64,000 nt of DNA from JBJKSO01 sp046703825 (GTDB lineage Bacteria > Chloroflexota > Dormibacteria > Aeolococcales > Bog-877): NCBI GenBank assembly GCA_046703825.1, contig JBJKSO010000105.1, positions 3,146-67,145 on the forward strand, given 5' to 3'. A program made the translations under genes and the position numbers. Of the stretch, positions 36,283 to 46,541 are shown piece after piece (within the stretch, counting starts at the first letter, position 1; each line of letters begins with the position of its first letter). The notes below the pieces were generated by a model. The model saw only the letters and a program-made list of their open reading frames with translations, was not told where the DNA came from and did not search any database.

Positions 36283-36493
36283 CTGGCCACCTCCTGGCTT
36301 CCGACCCGGGCCCTAGCCGTCGGGGGTGCCGCGCGGGCATCCATTGCGAATGTAGCGTCGGCGAGCCTCGATGGGGCGTGTGGATCGTTGAATCGCGGCT
36401 GGCCGCTCCCGTGGTCCGGCGGGACCGGCGTCCGCCGGGCGCTCTCAGCCGAGATTCAGGACGGTCCTCCGGTCGTCCGATAGTTTTTGCTCG

Positions 36494-36503
36494 CACTCGA
36501 GTG
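36494..36503. promoter_or_regulatory. 10-base palindrome upstream of the secreted protein gene
   Basis: CACTCGAGTG is a perfect palindrome 35 bases before the ATG of the 140-residue secreted protein and could be an operator. It is short and occurs once, so chance is not excluded. Confidence 0.2.
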
Positions 36504-36538
36504 ATTTCCCGCGGATACCTCGAACAGAAGGAAAACCC

Positions 36539-36961
36539 ATGAAGAGATTGCTTGTCACCGGTGTCGTCGCCGGGCTCCTCGCGACCGGCGCGACCGCCGC
36601 CATCACGGCCGTATCGGCGTCCGGGACGCCGAGCAGTTCCCCGGCGCCGGGTGCCCGACCCCGGCACCATCCCTTCCCGCCCCGGAACCGGGTTGCCGGT
36701 AAGGTCCTCGATCTCACGACCACCGGGGGCAGCCGGGGCTACGGGTACTTGGTGCTGAGCCAGCCCAACGGCTCCCAGCTGGACATCGAGTTCGCGGCGC
36801 GCACCAAGGCCTTCAGCTACCAGGGACTGGGGATCAAGCCCAGCTCGGAGAGCCTCGGGTCAATTCAGACCGGCGAGGTGGTCATCGCAGGCACGGTGGT
36901 GGTGCAGGGCACCCGCTATGCGGCGCGCATCCTCGACTTGGGTATCAACGCGGGCGGCTGA
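36539..36961 (+). CDS. Small secreted protein of unknown function
   Basis: 140 residues. A signal peptide (MKRLLVTGVVAGLLATGATA) precedes a proline-rich linker (SSSPAPGARPRHHPFPPRN) and a domain of about 90 residues of predicted beta-strands (VAGKVLDLTT, YGYLVLSQPNGSQLDIEF, TGEVVIAGTVVVQGTRYAAR), suggestive of an OB-like fold as in DUF5666 proteins. AGAAGGA lies before the ATG. It is a likely exported or wall-associated protein; no partner is evident. Confidence 0.75.
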   Translation: MKRLLVTGVVAGLLATGATAAITAVSASGTPSSSPAPGARPRHHPFPPRNRVAGKVLDLTTTGGSRGYGYLVLSQPNGSQLDIEFAARTKAFSYQGLGIKPSSESLGSIQTGEVVIAGTVVVQGTRYAARILDLGINAGG

Positions 36962-36976
36962 GCCGCCCTCGCCGCA

Positions 36977-37003
36977 GCCGCCGGGGCCCGGCTCCCCGGC
37001 GGC
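36977..37003. terminator. GC hairpin between convergent genes
   Basis: GCCGCCGGGG and CCCCGGCGGC make a perfect 10-base-pair stem with a seven-base loop, placed between the stops of the secreted protein and the citrate synthase. It can work in both directions. No T tract. Confidence 0.55.
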
Positions 37004-37017
37004 ATGGCGGCCGGGGC

Positions 37018-38208
37018 TCAGTAGTACCCGTAGCCAGCGGGCAGCCGGCGCGGCGGCTCGGGTCCGACGTAGATGGCCGAGGGGCGGATGAGGCGGTTGT
37101 GGGCCCTCTGCTCGCAGGTCGCGGCGGTCCAACCCACCGTGCGGCTGCTGGCGAAGGTCGGGGTGAACATGTCGCGGGGAATCCCGGCCGTGTTCATCAC
37201 CACCCCGGCGTAGAACTCGACGTTGGTGTAGAGCCGCCGTCCCGGCTTGAGCTCGTTGAGCACGCGCAGAGCGGTCCGTTCCACGTGCTGGGCGAAACGT
37301 GCCTGCTCGCCGCCAAGCTCGAGCGCCACTTCACGCAGCAGCGTGGATCGGGGATCATCGGTCTTGTAAACCCGATGTCCGAAGCCCATGAGCCGGTCAC
37401 CGGAGGCCACCTTGTCGCGCAGGTAGTCGTAGGCCCGCTCCTCGGTGCCGATCTCGTCCAGGGTCTGCAGGGCTCGGGACGGAGCGCCGCCGTGCAGGGG
37501 GCCGGAGAGCGCCCCGATGGCCCCGACCAGGCAGGAGCCCAGGTCCGCTCCGGTGGAGGCGATCACGCGGGCGGTGAAGGTGGAGGCGTTGAAGCCGTGG
37601 TCCATGGTGAGAATCAGGTACTGCTCGACCGCCCGGGCGTGGACATCGTCGGGGCGCTCACCGGTGAGCATCTGCAGGTAGGCGCCAGCGTAGCCCAGGT
37701 CTGGGTCGGGTTCCACCGGGGGCAGGTCCTGGTGGGCGCGGTACAGCCGCATCAGCAGCACCGGCACGACAGCCGCCAGCTTCAGCGCCTCGCGGCGCAC
37801 CTCGGCCTCGTCCAAGTCCATGATCGGGCGCAGCCCGAGCCCCGAGGAGGTCAGGGAGACGGCGGTGCGCAGGGCGCTCAGCGGGTCGAACGGCTCGACA
37901 TGCGCGATCTCGGGAAGCAGCTTCGCCACTTCCTCCGGCAGCCGCCGCAACTCGGCCGTGTGCTTGCGGAACGTCTCCGTCTGCTGCCGATCGGGTAGCT
38001 CGCCCTCGATGAGCAGGTGCCAGACCTGCTCGAACGAGGAGAGTCTGGCCAGGTCAACGGCGTTGTAGCCGCGGTAGTGGTAGAAGCCCTCCTCGCCGCG
38101 GACGTCGCTGACTTCGGTCTCTGATACCGCCACCCCCTCGAGCCCAGCCGGAACCCTGATGGGCTGCGGCGATTCGGGCTTGGCGGGGCTTTCGGTAGCG
38201 TTGGTCAT
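37018..38208 (-). CDS. Citrate synthase (citrate/methylcitrate synthase family)
   Basis: 396 residues from ATG 38208, chosen because TTGGAGG precedes it; the frame also offers TTG 38220. Catalytic histidines are in GPLHGGAPS and MGFGHRVYKT. The position of the third catalytic residue, normally aspartate in NVDFY, is glutamate here (NVEFY), a variant I recall from actinobacterial CitA-type enzymes. RPSAIYVGP at the C-terminus fits the same group. It should condense acetyl-CoA, or propionyl-CoA, with oxaloacetate. A 48-residue membrane protein gene lies 20 bases upstream in the same operon. Confidence 0.9.
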   Translation of the reverse strand: MTNATESPAKPESPQPIRVPAGLEGVAVSETEVSDVRGEEGFYHYRGYNAVDLARLSSFEQVWHLLIEGELPDRQQTETFRKHTAELRRLPEEVAKLLPEIAHVEPFDPLSALRTAVSLTSSGLGLRPIMDLDEAEVRREALKLAAVVPVLLMRLYRAHQDLPPVEPDPDLGYAGAYLQMLTGERPDDVHARAVEQYLILTMDHGFNASTFTARVIASTGADLGSCLVGAIGALSGPLHGGAPSRALQTLDEIGTEERAYDYLRDKVASGDRLMGFGHRVYKTDDPRSTLLREVALELGGEQARFAQHVERTALRVLNELKPGRRLYTNVEFYAGVVMNTAGIPRDMFTPTFASSRTVGWTAATCEQRAHNRLIRPSAIYVGPEPPRRLPAGYGYY

Positions 38209-38228
38209 GGCAGCCTCCAATTGGCCGG

Positions 38229-38375
38229 TCAGGTCTGTGCGGATCCCTGCGGCGGAGGCCCCTTCCGCTCGGACTTGTCGCCCGTGTAGAAGAGCCAGAG
38301 CCAGGCGATCAACGAGCCCCCAGCGACCACGACGAGCATGGCCAGAGTCACGGCGATCTCGACTGGTGTGGTCAT
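38229..38375 (-). CDS. 48-residue single-helix membrane protein
   Basis: An ATG at 38375, with GGAGGG seven bases upstream, opens a 49-codon frame. It reads MTTPVEIAVTLAM, a strongly hydrophobic stretch VVVAGGSLIAWLWLFYTG, then a charged proline-rich tail (DKSERKGPPPQGSAQT). The stop falls 20 bases before the citrate synthase ATG, so they are probably one operon. It looks like a small accessory subunit of a membrane complex or transporter. No family is recognised. Confidence 0.7.
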   Translation of the reverse strand: MTTPVEIAVTLAMLVVVAGGSLIAWLWLFYTGDKSERKGPPPQGSAQT

Positions 38376-38528
38376 AGGGTCCCTCCGTTCAACTCGTATT
38401 CTAGGCCACCCGGTTTTGCTCTCCCCTGCCCGGGCCTTACGCTCAGCAGTCGCACCGGGCTCTAGCGCCGAAGCCCGGCGCCAGCGATGGCAGTTAGCGG
38501 CGCCGCCTCCTTCGGGAGCTCAGTCTCA

Positions 38529-39764
38529 ATGACCGACAGCTTCGGCGACCCCCGCACCGCCCGCGTCGCCGTGCTCGGGCTGGTGGGAGCGAGCCTCATG
38601 GACGCGGTTGGGGCGACCATGGTGCTTCCCATCCTGCCGGTCTTCCTGCGCCACGGCGGCGCCTCCTACGCCGAGATCGGACTGGTGACGGCCGTCTTCT
38701 GGGGAGCCGGTCTCGCGGTCCGCTACCCGCTCGGGCTTTTGTCAGACCGCCTGGGACGGAAGTGGTTGATCGCGGGCAGCCAGGTGGTCTATGCCCTGGC
38801 GACGGCGGCATTCGCGCTCTCGCCCTCGCCGGTCTGGTTCGTCGTCTTTCGTGCCGTCCAGGGCGCCGCCAGCGGCGCGGCGATGGTGATCTCGATGGCG
38901 GCGGTAGCCGACTTCGTCCCACCGCAGCGCCGGGGCCGTGCCTACGGCTGGCTCAGCGGCACCCAGATGGGCGGCACCGTGGTCGGGCCACTGATAGGCG
39001 CGGCTGCGGCCCAGGTCTCCTTCGCGACCATCTTCCTGGGCTCCGCCGGAGCCGTGGCCATCGAGGCGCTGATCATCCTGGCCACACTGCCCCGGGGCCG
39101 GCCCCAGCACCTGGAGACGCCACCTGGCCACGTGGCCCAGTCGATCTGGACCAACCGGGTGATCCTGGGGATTCTGGCCTCGTCGATCGCCATCGGCGTG
39201 CTGATCGGGATGTACGACACCGACTGGAGCCTGCTGATGCATGCCCGCCACGCCAGCAACTTCGAGATCGGGCTTTCGTTCACCGTCTTCGCCCTCCCCT
39301 TCGCGGTCGCCTCCTGGCCCGCCGGCTGGATCGCCGACCACTTCGACAACCGATGGCTGATCGGCATCAGCACCGTGACCGGGGGCGCGTTCGCCGCCAC
39401 CTACCCCTTCCTGCCCACCCCGGCCTGGCTGATCGCGCTGGGCTTCTTCGAGGGCCTGATCTCGGTGGCCGGAGTGCCGGCGCGCCAGGCGCTGCTCTCC
39501 CACCAGGTAGCGCCCCGCGAGATGGGAAAGCTCCAGGGCGTGTACGGCTCGGTCCAGGTGGGGGGCTCGGCCGCCGCGGCCTTGCTGGCCGGACCGCTGT
39601 TCGGGGTGAACCTGGCCATCCCCTTCCTGGGCACCGCCGGGGTCATGTTCCTGGCCGCCCTGACCATGGCACCTCTGTGGGCTGGCACCAGCGGCCGCCC
39701 ACCGGCGAAAGTGGAGGGCCCGGCGCCCCTGGCGCCAGGCCCTCCGCCGACTGCCGGAAGCTAG
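38529..39764 (+). CDS. MFS transporter, drug-efflux type
   Basis: 411 residues from ATG 38529, about twelve helices. The loop 2-3 motif is RYPLGLLSDRLGRKWLI, a fair match to the MFS A motif, and YGWLSGTQMGGTVVGPLIGA resembles motif C of antiporters. Such proteins export small compounds using the proton gradient. A more upstream ATG at 38487 lacks a ribosome binding site, whereas GGGAG precedes 38529. The stop shares CTAG with the convergent satP gene. Confidence 0.87.
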   Translation: MTDSFGDPRTARVAVLGLVGASLMDAVGATMVLPILPVFLRHGGASYAEIGLVTAVFWGAGLAVRYPLGLLSDRLGRKWLIAGSQVVYALATAAFALSPSPVWFVVFRAVQGAASGAAMVISMAAVADFVPPQRRGRAYGWLSGTQMGGTVVGPLIGAAAAQVSFATIFLGSAGAVAIEALIILATLPRGRPQHLETPPGHVAQSIWTNRVILGILASSIAIGVLIGMYDTDWSLLMHARHASNFEIGLSFTVFALPFAVASWPAGWIADHFDNRWLIGISTVTGGAFAATYPFLPTPAWLIALGFFEGLISVAGVPARQALLSHQVAPREMGKLQGVYGSVQVGGSAAAALLAGPLFGVNLAIPFLGTAGVMFLAALTMAPLWAGTSGRPPAKVEGPAPLAPGPPPTAGS

Positions 39765-40387
39765 TTGGTCGGGAGGATGATCCGCTTGGCCGTTGCGTTC
39801 AGCACGTCCGCGAAGGACGTGTACATGGCGGCGATGGCGGTAAGCACGCCCACCCAGCCGGCGATGTGAGTCCAAGTGGAGCTGTTGCCCCAGGCCCCGA
39901 AGGCGAGCAGCAGGAAGGTCAGCGCCAGCAGGAAGAAGACGGCCTGCACTGCCCGAGTGCCGTGGAGCGCGGCGACGAACATGTAGGCGGTGAAGATGGC
40001 CCACATGAAGAAATACAGCCCCATCATCGGCGAAACCGCCGACTTGGCGAAGACGTCGTTGATCAGGTAGTAGCTGAACCAGAAGAGTCCGTATGAGGTG
40101 AATGCCGTCGCGGCAAAGGTGTTGCCCCGGCGGAATGCCCACATCCCGGCCAGAACCTGGCCGAGACCGCCGAAGGCAGCTGCCATCGCCAGCACCACGC
40201 CTCCGGAAGCCGCAGGGACCACACCGTTGGCCACCCACATGGCCAGCATGGTGGTCATCCCGAAGGCGACCAGCCCGAGCGGGGCGGGATCAGCGATTAT
40301 CGCCTCGACCTCGGTGGTGTGCATGACGCTCGGCATCGGCGCCGCCGCGGCTGGAGCCCCAGACATTGGGGGATTCTGTGCAGCCAA
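39761..40387 (-). CDS. satP: Acetate/succinate uptake transporter, GPR1/FUN34/YaaH family
   Basis: 208 residues with six helices. The family motif NPxPLGL appears as ADPAPLGLVAFGMTT at the first helix, and YLINDVF and MWAIFTAYM fit later helices. Members are proton-coupled or channel-like acetate carriers. It starts at TTG with AGGAGG nine bases upstream, 51 bases after the acs stop on the same strand, so acs-satP is probably an operon for acetate scavenging. Confidence 0.9.
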   Translation of the reverse strand: MAAQNPPMSGAPAAAAPMPSVMHTTEVEAIIADPAPLGLVAFGMTTMLAMWVANGVVPAASGGVVLAMAAAFGGLGQVLAGMWAFRRGNTFAATAFTSYGLFWFSYYLINDVFAKSAVSPMMGLYFFMWAIFTAYMFVAALHGTRAVQAVFFLLALTFLLLAFGAWGNSSTWTHIAGWVGVLTAIAAMYTSFADVLNATAKRIILPTN

Positions 40388-40438
40388 TTCAGAAGACCTC
40401 CTCTATGAGATACAGAACAAGACAGAAAGAAGCCGGTG

Positions 40439-42403
<1,965 letters not shown>

Positions 42404-42956
42404 CCTCGCCCTCCTGTGCGTGACGGTGCCGCCCCTGCGGGCGCAGTCCCGAAAGGCAGCCTTAACCACCCCTCTGGCAGGAGGCTAGGGGAGAGCACCG
42501 CGGTATGACCAGCGGCGAGCGGCCGAGCGGTCCATATCAGCGGGCTAGCGGCCGATCCCCGCGGCCGAGCGGCACTACCGCTCCCGGGTGGAGACCAGCT
42601 AGGCAGACGGGTTGAAGATGTGGCGCACGGCCCCGGCGGTAGAGCCCTCGCGGTCGGCGCTGGCATTACCGACCATCTCCAACCCGGCTGCGATCGCGGA
42701 TGCCGAGCCGAACTGCGCGGCGCTGGCGTCCCCCTCCGTCTTCGCCGACCTTCAAGAACTCGACGATCTCTTGGTGTTTACCGCTCGAGCACAGGTCGGA
42801 CCTAACTCGCTGCTAAGTCGAGGTGCAGCAAAACCAATCTGGGCGCCTATCGCTGGCGACCACCGGTCCAAGGCCTGCCGAGAAGCAATCAATCGGGTTT
42901 GCAGCAGCCCCGGGGCGGTGGTGGTAAAAGTAGTCGCAGGTCAAGGAGGCACTCCT
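42404..42956. other. Divergent control region between acs and a SatP-like gene
   Basis: Neither strand has a convincing gene in these 553 bases. On the minus strand a frame ending at 42599 reads DREGSTAGAVRHIFNPSA before its stop, and just upstream in another frame HQEIVEFLKVGEDG. This could be the worn remnant of a gene, but no family could be assigned. The region must also contain the promoters of acs and the SatP-like gene. Confidence 0.4.
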
Positions 42957-43553
42957 GTGGTTGACCCAACCACCGTCACCTTTCCAGCCTCGGCGTACCC
43001 GCCCATAGCGCTTGGATTCTTCGGGCTGGGCACCGGTTACTGCATCTACGGACCCCAGGAGCTGCTGGGCTACCCCAGCCGCAACCCCTCTGTGGACTTG
43101 AGCACCGGCGTCTGGGGCATCTGGCTGCCGGGTTTCTGCCAGTTCATGACCGGCACCTACCTGTTCATTGGTCTCGCCTGGTTCCACAGCTTCACCGACC
43201 CCGCCCTCTACATGGCCGCTCTGGCGTTCAGCGCCTACGGCATTCACTGGTTCGCGATCGGCTTCAACCGGGCCCGCGGTGCCGACCCGAGGCCGAACGC
43301 CTTCATGGCCTTCGCCTTCTTCTGGATCTCGGTGCTGGGCATGATCGTCTTCTTCGTCGACAGCGACATACCCGTCGGGCTGCTGTTCTTCGGCCTGACC
43401 CTCGTGTACCTGGCGGACATCTTCGCCAGCCTCAAGGTCTCGCTCGGGGAGCGGGCGCTGGGCCTCTTTCACGTGATCACCGGGGCCTGGCTGCTCTACC
43501 TGATGTTCGCCGCCGCCCTCAACTTCGCGGCGGGATTCCAACTCTGGCTCTAG
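42957..43553 (+). CDS. Six-helix membrane protein distantly related to the GPR1/FUN34/YaaH acetate transporters
   Basis: 198 residues from GTG 42957, fixed by AAGGAGG seven bases upstream. The first helix, YPPIALGFFGLGTGYCIYGP, recalls the PLGL-FG motif of SatP, and the pattern of six helices and length fit that family, but the NPxPLG signature itself is missing. It ends FAAGFQLWL. Its position, divergent from acs-satP, suggests a role in uptake of acetate or another short-chain acid. Confidence 0.72.
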   Translation: MVDPTTVTFPASAYPPIALGFFGLGTGYCIYGPQELLGYPSRNPSVDLSTGVWGIWLPGFCQFMTGTYLFIGLAWFHSFTDPALYMAALAFSAYGIHWFAIGFNRARGADPRPNAFMAFAFFWISVLGMIVFFVDSDIPVGLLFFGLTLVYLADIFASLKVSLGERALGLFHVITGAWLLYLMFAAALNFAAGFQLWL

Positions 43554-43615
43554 GGCTCGCCCCGCTAGGCTCCAGGCCACTGCTCTCACCAGCCGTACCA
43601 GGTCCCGCCGCCAGG

Positions 43616-43846
43616 TCAGAGCTTCTGCCGAGCCTCCAGGGCATCGAGACGCTCTTTGGCCGCCTGCCACCGCGTCCACGCCACCCAAGCCGCCACCTGC
43701 AGGTGGCTGACGCGTTGCGCGAGCCGGGAGCGGCCGACCAGCGCCAGCCACTCCAGCCGCAGGCCTTCAACCTCTAAGCGCGCCTCTGCGAGGGGCTGGG
43801 ACGTCGCCAGGGGCCGAAGGTCGGTGCGGGCTTGAAATGGATCCAT
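43616..43846 (-). CDS. Small coiled-coil-like hypothetical protein
   Basis: 76 residues, rich in leucine, alanine, arginine and glutamate (LAEARLEVEGLRLEWLALVG; WQAAKERLDALEARQKL), with heptad-like spacing. ATG at 43846 has GAGGGG ten bases upstream. It is divergent from the sensor kinase gene, 82 bases apart. No family known; moderate confidence that it is translated. Confidence 0.45.
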   Translation of the reverse strand: MDPFQARTDLRPLATSQPLAEARLEVEGLRLEWLALVGRSRLAQRVSHLQVAAWVAWTRWQAAKERLDALEARQKL

Positions 43847-43928
43847 TCGAAGTGTCCCCTCTATTGTCGCGCGCCCGTCAAGCCCCGATCGGATTGCGGC
43901 CGAGCCTTTGGCTGGGCATCATCCCCAC

Positions 43929-45116
43929 ATGTCCTGGACAGACGCGGTCCTGCTGGAGTTGGTGCTGACCGGCGCGGCCAGCCTCGGCATCTTTCTCTTG
44001 CTGCGCCGGCGGCGCTTCGCCTACACCGCGATGGAGGAGCGGGCGATGGTGCGGGCCCTCGACTTTGCCGGGTCAGCAGTGGCCACCCTCCGCCAGGGCC
44101 TCAACCCCCGCAGCGCGCTAAGGGTGCTGAAGACTTTGGTGCGCCAGTCGGGGATCCCGGCCGCCGCCCTCTATCAGGGTGGCATGCTGATCGCCTTCCA
44201 GGCCGCCCCAGGCAGCCGGGCCGAGGAGCACGCCCGCCACTCTCCACTCGAGCAGGCCGCTGTCACGGAGGCGACCGCGGCATCCCGGGCGCAACTGCTG
44301 GAACTTCACCCCGAGGAGGTGGTGCCGGTCTGCCCCCTGCGCTGGGCGCTGATCGTGCCCCTGGCGGCGGTCGAGCAGCCGCGGGTGGCGCTGCTCACCT
44401 ACTACCCGGCGCCGCCGAGCCAGGCCGCTTTGCGGGTCAGCACCGACCTGGCCCAGCTGCTGGCCACCCAGCTGCGGCTCCAGCGCGCCGAGCAGCACCA
44501 GGCGGCCCTGGACCGCTCGGAGCTGAAGGCACTGCGAGCCCAGATCTCACCCCACTTCATCTACAACACGCTGGCCACCATCGCCAGCTTCATCCGGACC
44601 GACCCCGAACGGGCTCGGGAGCTCCTGGTCGAGTTCGCCGACTTCAGCCGGCGGGCGTTTCGCGGCCCGACCGCCGAGCTCACCACCTTGGCCGACGAAC
44701 TGGTCTACGTGCACCAGTTCCTCAACATCGCCCAGGCCCGGTACGGCGACCGGCTCACGGTCCGCTACCAGGTCGAGGCCGAGGTGCTGGGAACCGCGGT
44801 GCCCGCGCTGCTGGTGCAGCCTCTGGTGGAGAACGCCGTCAAGTACGGCATCGAGAAGCGGGCGGGACGGGCGGAGATAGTCATCGAGGCGGCCGAGCAC
44901 GGCGGGGAGTGCGTCATCTCCGTGGGCGACGACGGCGAGGGTTTCGAGCCGCCCGCGGACCTCTCCGAACCGTCCGGGGCTTTGGCGAACATCAACCGCA
45001 GGCTGAGCTACACCTTCGGGCCGGCCCACACGCTGCACATCGACTCCTCCCCGGGGCGGGGCACTGTGGTGTCAGTGCGGATACCCAAAGCCAGGCCCCG
45101 GGCCAAGGCCTCCTGA
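43929..45116 (+). CDS. Sensor histidine kinase, LytS/YehU type
   Basis: 395 residues. One N-terminal helix (AVLLELVLTGAASLGIFLLL) is followed by a GAF-like domain (about 40-190) and the LytS-type His-kinase region: LRAQISPHFIYNTLATIASF with the phosphorylated histidine, then VQPLVENAVKYGIEKR and GDDGEGFE of the ATPase domain. ATG 43929 is preferred; an upstream TTG at 43908 is in frame. The stop overlaps the start of the response regulator (TGATG), giving a two-gene operon. Confidence 0.9.
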   Translation: MSWTDAVLLELVLTGAASLGIFLLLRRRRFAYTAMEERAMVRALDFAGSAVATLRQGLNPRSALRVLKTLVRQSGIPAAALYQGGMLIAFQAAPGSRAEEHARHSPLEQAAVTEATAASRAQLLELHPEEVVPVCPLRWALIVPLAAVEQPRVALLTYYPAPPSQAALRVSTDLAQLLATQLRLQRAEQHQAALDRSELKALRAQISPHFIYNTLATIASFIRTDPERARELLVEFADFSRRAFRGPTAELTTLADELVYVHQFLNIAQARYGDRLTVRYQVEAEVLGTAVPALLVQPLVENAVKYGIEKRAGRAEIVIEAAEHGGECVISVGDDGEGFEPPADLSEPSGALANINRRLSYTFGPAHTLHIDSSPGRGTVVSVRIPKARPRAKAS

Positions 45117-45859
45117 TGCCCGCCGGGCTGCGCCTCCTCGTGGTGGACGACGAGCAGCCGGCCCGCGAGGAACTCGCCTACCTGCTGCGCGGTTTCGCGA
45201 CCGTGCAGGAGGTGCGCGAGGCTGAGGACGCCGGCGCCTGCCTCGACCACTTGGCGGCGGGCGAACTGGACGCCCTCTTCTCGGACATCCGCATGCCAGG
45301 ACTGGACGGGCTCCATCTGGCCCGGGTGGTGCGCGAGATGCGGCCGGACCTGCCGGTGGTGTTCGTGACCGCCTTCGACGAGCACGCGGTGGAGGCCTTC
45401 CAGATCCCCGCCTTCGACTACCTCCTCAAGCCGGTCCGTGCCGACCGTCTGGGGCAGACCCTGGAGCGCCTGCAGGCTGCCCGCCAGACTCCGGACAACG
45501 GCCAGGAGGATCACCCCTCCGGCCAGCTTGATCGGCTAGCGGTGCTGCATCGGGGTCAGATCGTTTTGGTTCCGGTCGAGGACATCCGGGTCGCAGAGGT
45601 GGAAGGCGACCGGGTGATGCTGATGACTGACAGCGGCCGGTATCCCGCCCGCCTCAGCCTGCAAGAGCTGGAGGCCCGGCTGGCCGGACACGGCTTCATG
45701 CGGGTGCACCGCCACTTCATCGTCAACCTGCACCACGTGCGGGCGGTGGACCCGTTCTTCAACGGGACCTACCTGCTGCGGCTGGACCGCCTACCCGAGC
45801 TGTCAGTGCCCGTCTCGCGGCGTCACGGGCCGGAACTGCGCCAGGCCCTAGGGCTCTGA
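45116..45859 (+). CDS. LytTR family response regulator
   Basis: 247 residues. The receiver domain has VVDDEQPAREE, the phospho-acceptor in LFSDIRMPGLDG, T in VTAF, and K in YLLKPV. The C-terminal LytTR DNA-binding domain contains VEGDRVMLMTDSGRYPARLSL and FMRVHRHFIVNLHHV. Such pairs regulate cell-envelope genes or metabolite uptake; in several bacteria LytS/LytTR pairs respond to pyruvate or other acids. The nearby acetate genes make that worth considering, but no operator was identified. Confidence 0.92.
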   Translation: MPAGLRLLVVDDEQPAREELAYLLRGFATVQEVREAEDAGACLDHLAAGELDALFSDIRMPGLDGLHLARVVREMRPDLPVVFVTAFDEHAVEAFQIPAFDYLLKPVRADRLGQTLERLQAARQTPDNGQEDHPSGQLDRLAVLHRGQIVLVPVEDIRVAEVEGDRVMLMTDSGRYPARLSLQELEARLAGHGFMRVHRHFIVNLHHVRAVDPFFNGTYLLRLDRLPELSVPVSRRHGPELRQALGL

Positions 45860-45875
45860 GCGGCCGGCGTGCCAC

Positions 45876-46541
45876 GTGCCGCACGAGCTGAGCCTGCCGT
45901 CGGCCGAGGAGGGGTTCAGGTCGCTGGGGACGGCGCGGGAAGCGGCTGCGGCATGCACCCGCTGCAGCCTCTATCAGCGGGCGACCCAGACGGTGTTCGG
46001 CGAGGGACCCCAGCCGGCGCAGGCGATGCTGGTCGGGGAGCAGCCGGGGGATCGTGAGGACCTAGCGGGCCGGGCGTTCGTGGGACCCTCAGGGCACCTG
46101 CTCGACGCCGCCCTGAAGGAGGTGGGCATCGAGCGCGAAGGCGTCTACCTGACCAACGCGATCAAGCACTTCAAGTGGGCGCCGGCCGCCAGCGGCAAGC
46201 GGCGCATCCACAAGCGGCCCTCCGCCAGCGAGGTCTCGGCCTGCCGCCTCTGGCTCGCGGCGGAGATCTCACTGGTGCGGCCCCGCGTCATCATCTGCCT
46301 GGGGTCGACCGCGGTGGCCGGGGTCCTCGGTACCTCGGCGCCCATCTGCGCTCTGCGCGGGCGCCCGCTGGACGTCGGCGGTGTGCGGGTAGTGGTCACG
46401 GTGCACCCGGCCTCGATACTGCGGGCCCCGGACGGGGAGAGCCGCACGGTCGCCTTCGACGGTTTCCTGGAAGACCTCCGTACGGCCCACGCCTGCCTAG
46501 CCCCGGCGAAGGGCCGTTCACCAGGTCCGGCCCCGGTCTAG
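45876..46541 (+). CDS. UdgX-type uracil-DNA glycosylase/binding protein
   Basis: 221 residues. Motif GEQPGDREDLAGRAFVGPSG and the extra loop GKRRIHKRP are the marks of UdgX. The histidine (H112) corresponds to the one that in mycobacterial UdgX attacks C1' and leaves the protein covalently attached to the uracil site. Cysteines 27, 30, 123 and 141 can hold the 4Fe-4S cluster. It should recognise uracil in DNA. The ATG is 17 bases after the response regulator stop. Its own stop shares CTAG with the convergent MFS gene. Confidence 0.93.
   Translation: MPHELSLPSAEEGFRSLGTAREAAAACTRCSLYQRATQTVFGEGPQPAQAMLVGEQPGDREDLAGRAFVGPSGHLLDAALKEVGIEREGVYLTNAIKHFKWAPAASGKRRIHKRPSASEVSACRLWLAAEISLVRPRVIICLGSTAVAGVLGTSAPICALRGRPLDVGGVRVVVTVHPASILRAPDGESRTVAFDGFLEDLRTAHACLAPAKGRSPGPAPV

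Noticed and set aside
38742..40238. Open frame of 498 codons antisense to the MFS gene and running into satP
   Set aside because: The composition is repetitive Gly/Gln/Arg/His and it lies wholly opposite well-defined genes; a GC-skew artefact.
42599..42840. Possible gene remnant on the minus strand between acs and the SatP-like gene
   Set aside because: Two short frames read somewhat like protein ends, but no start, ribosome binding site or family could be found.
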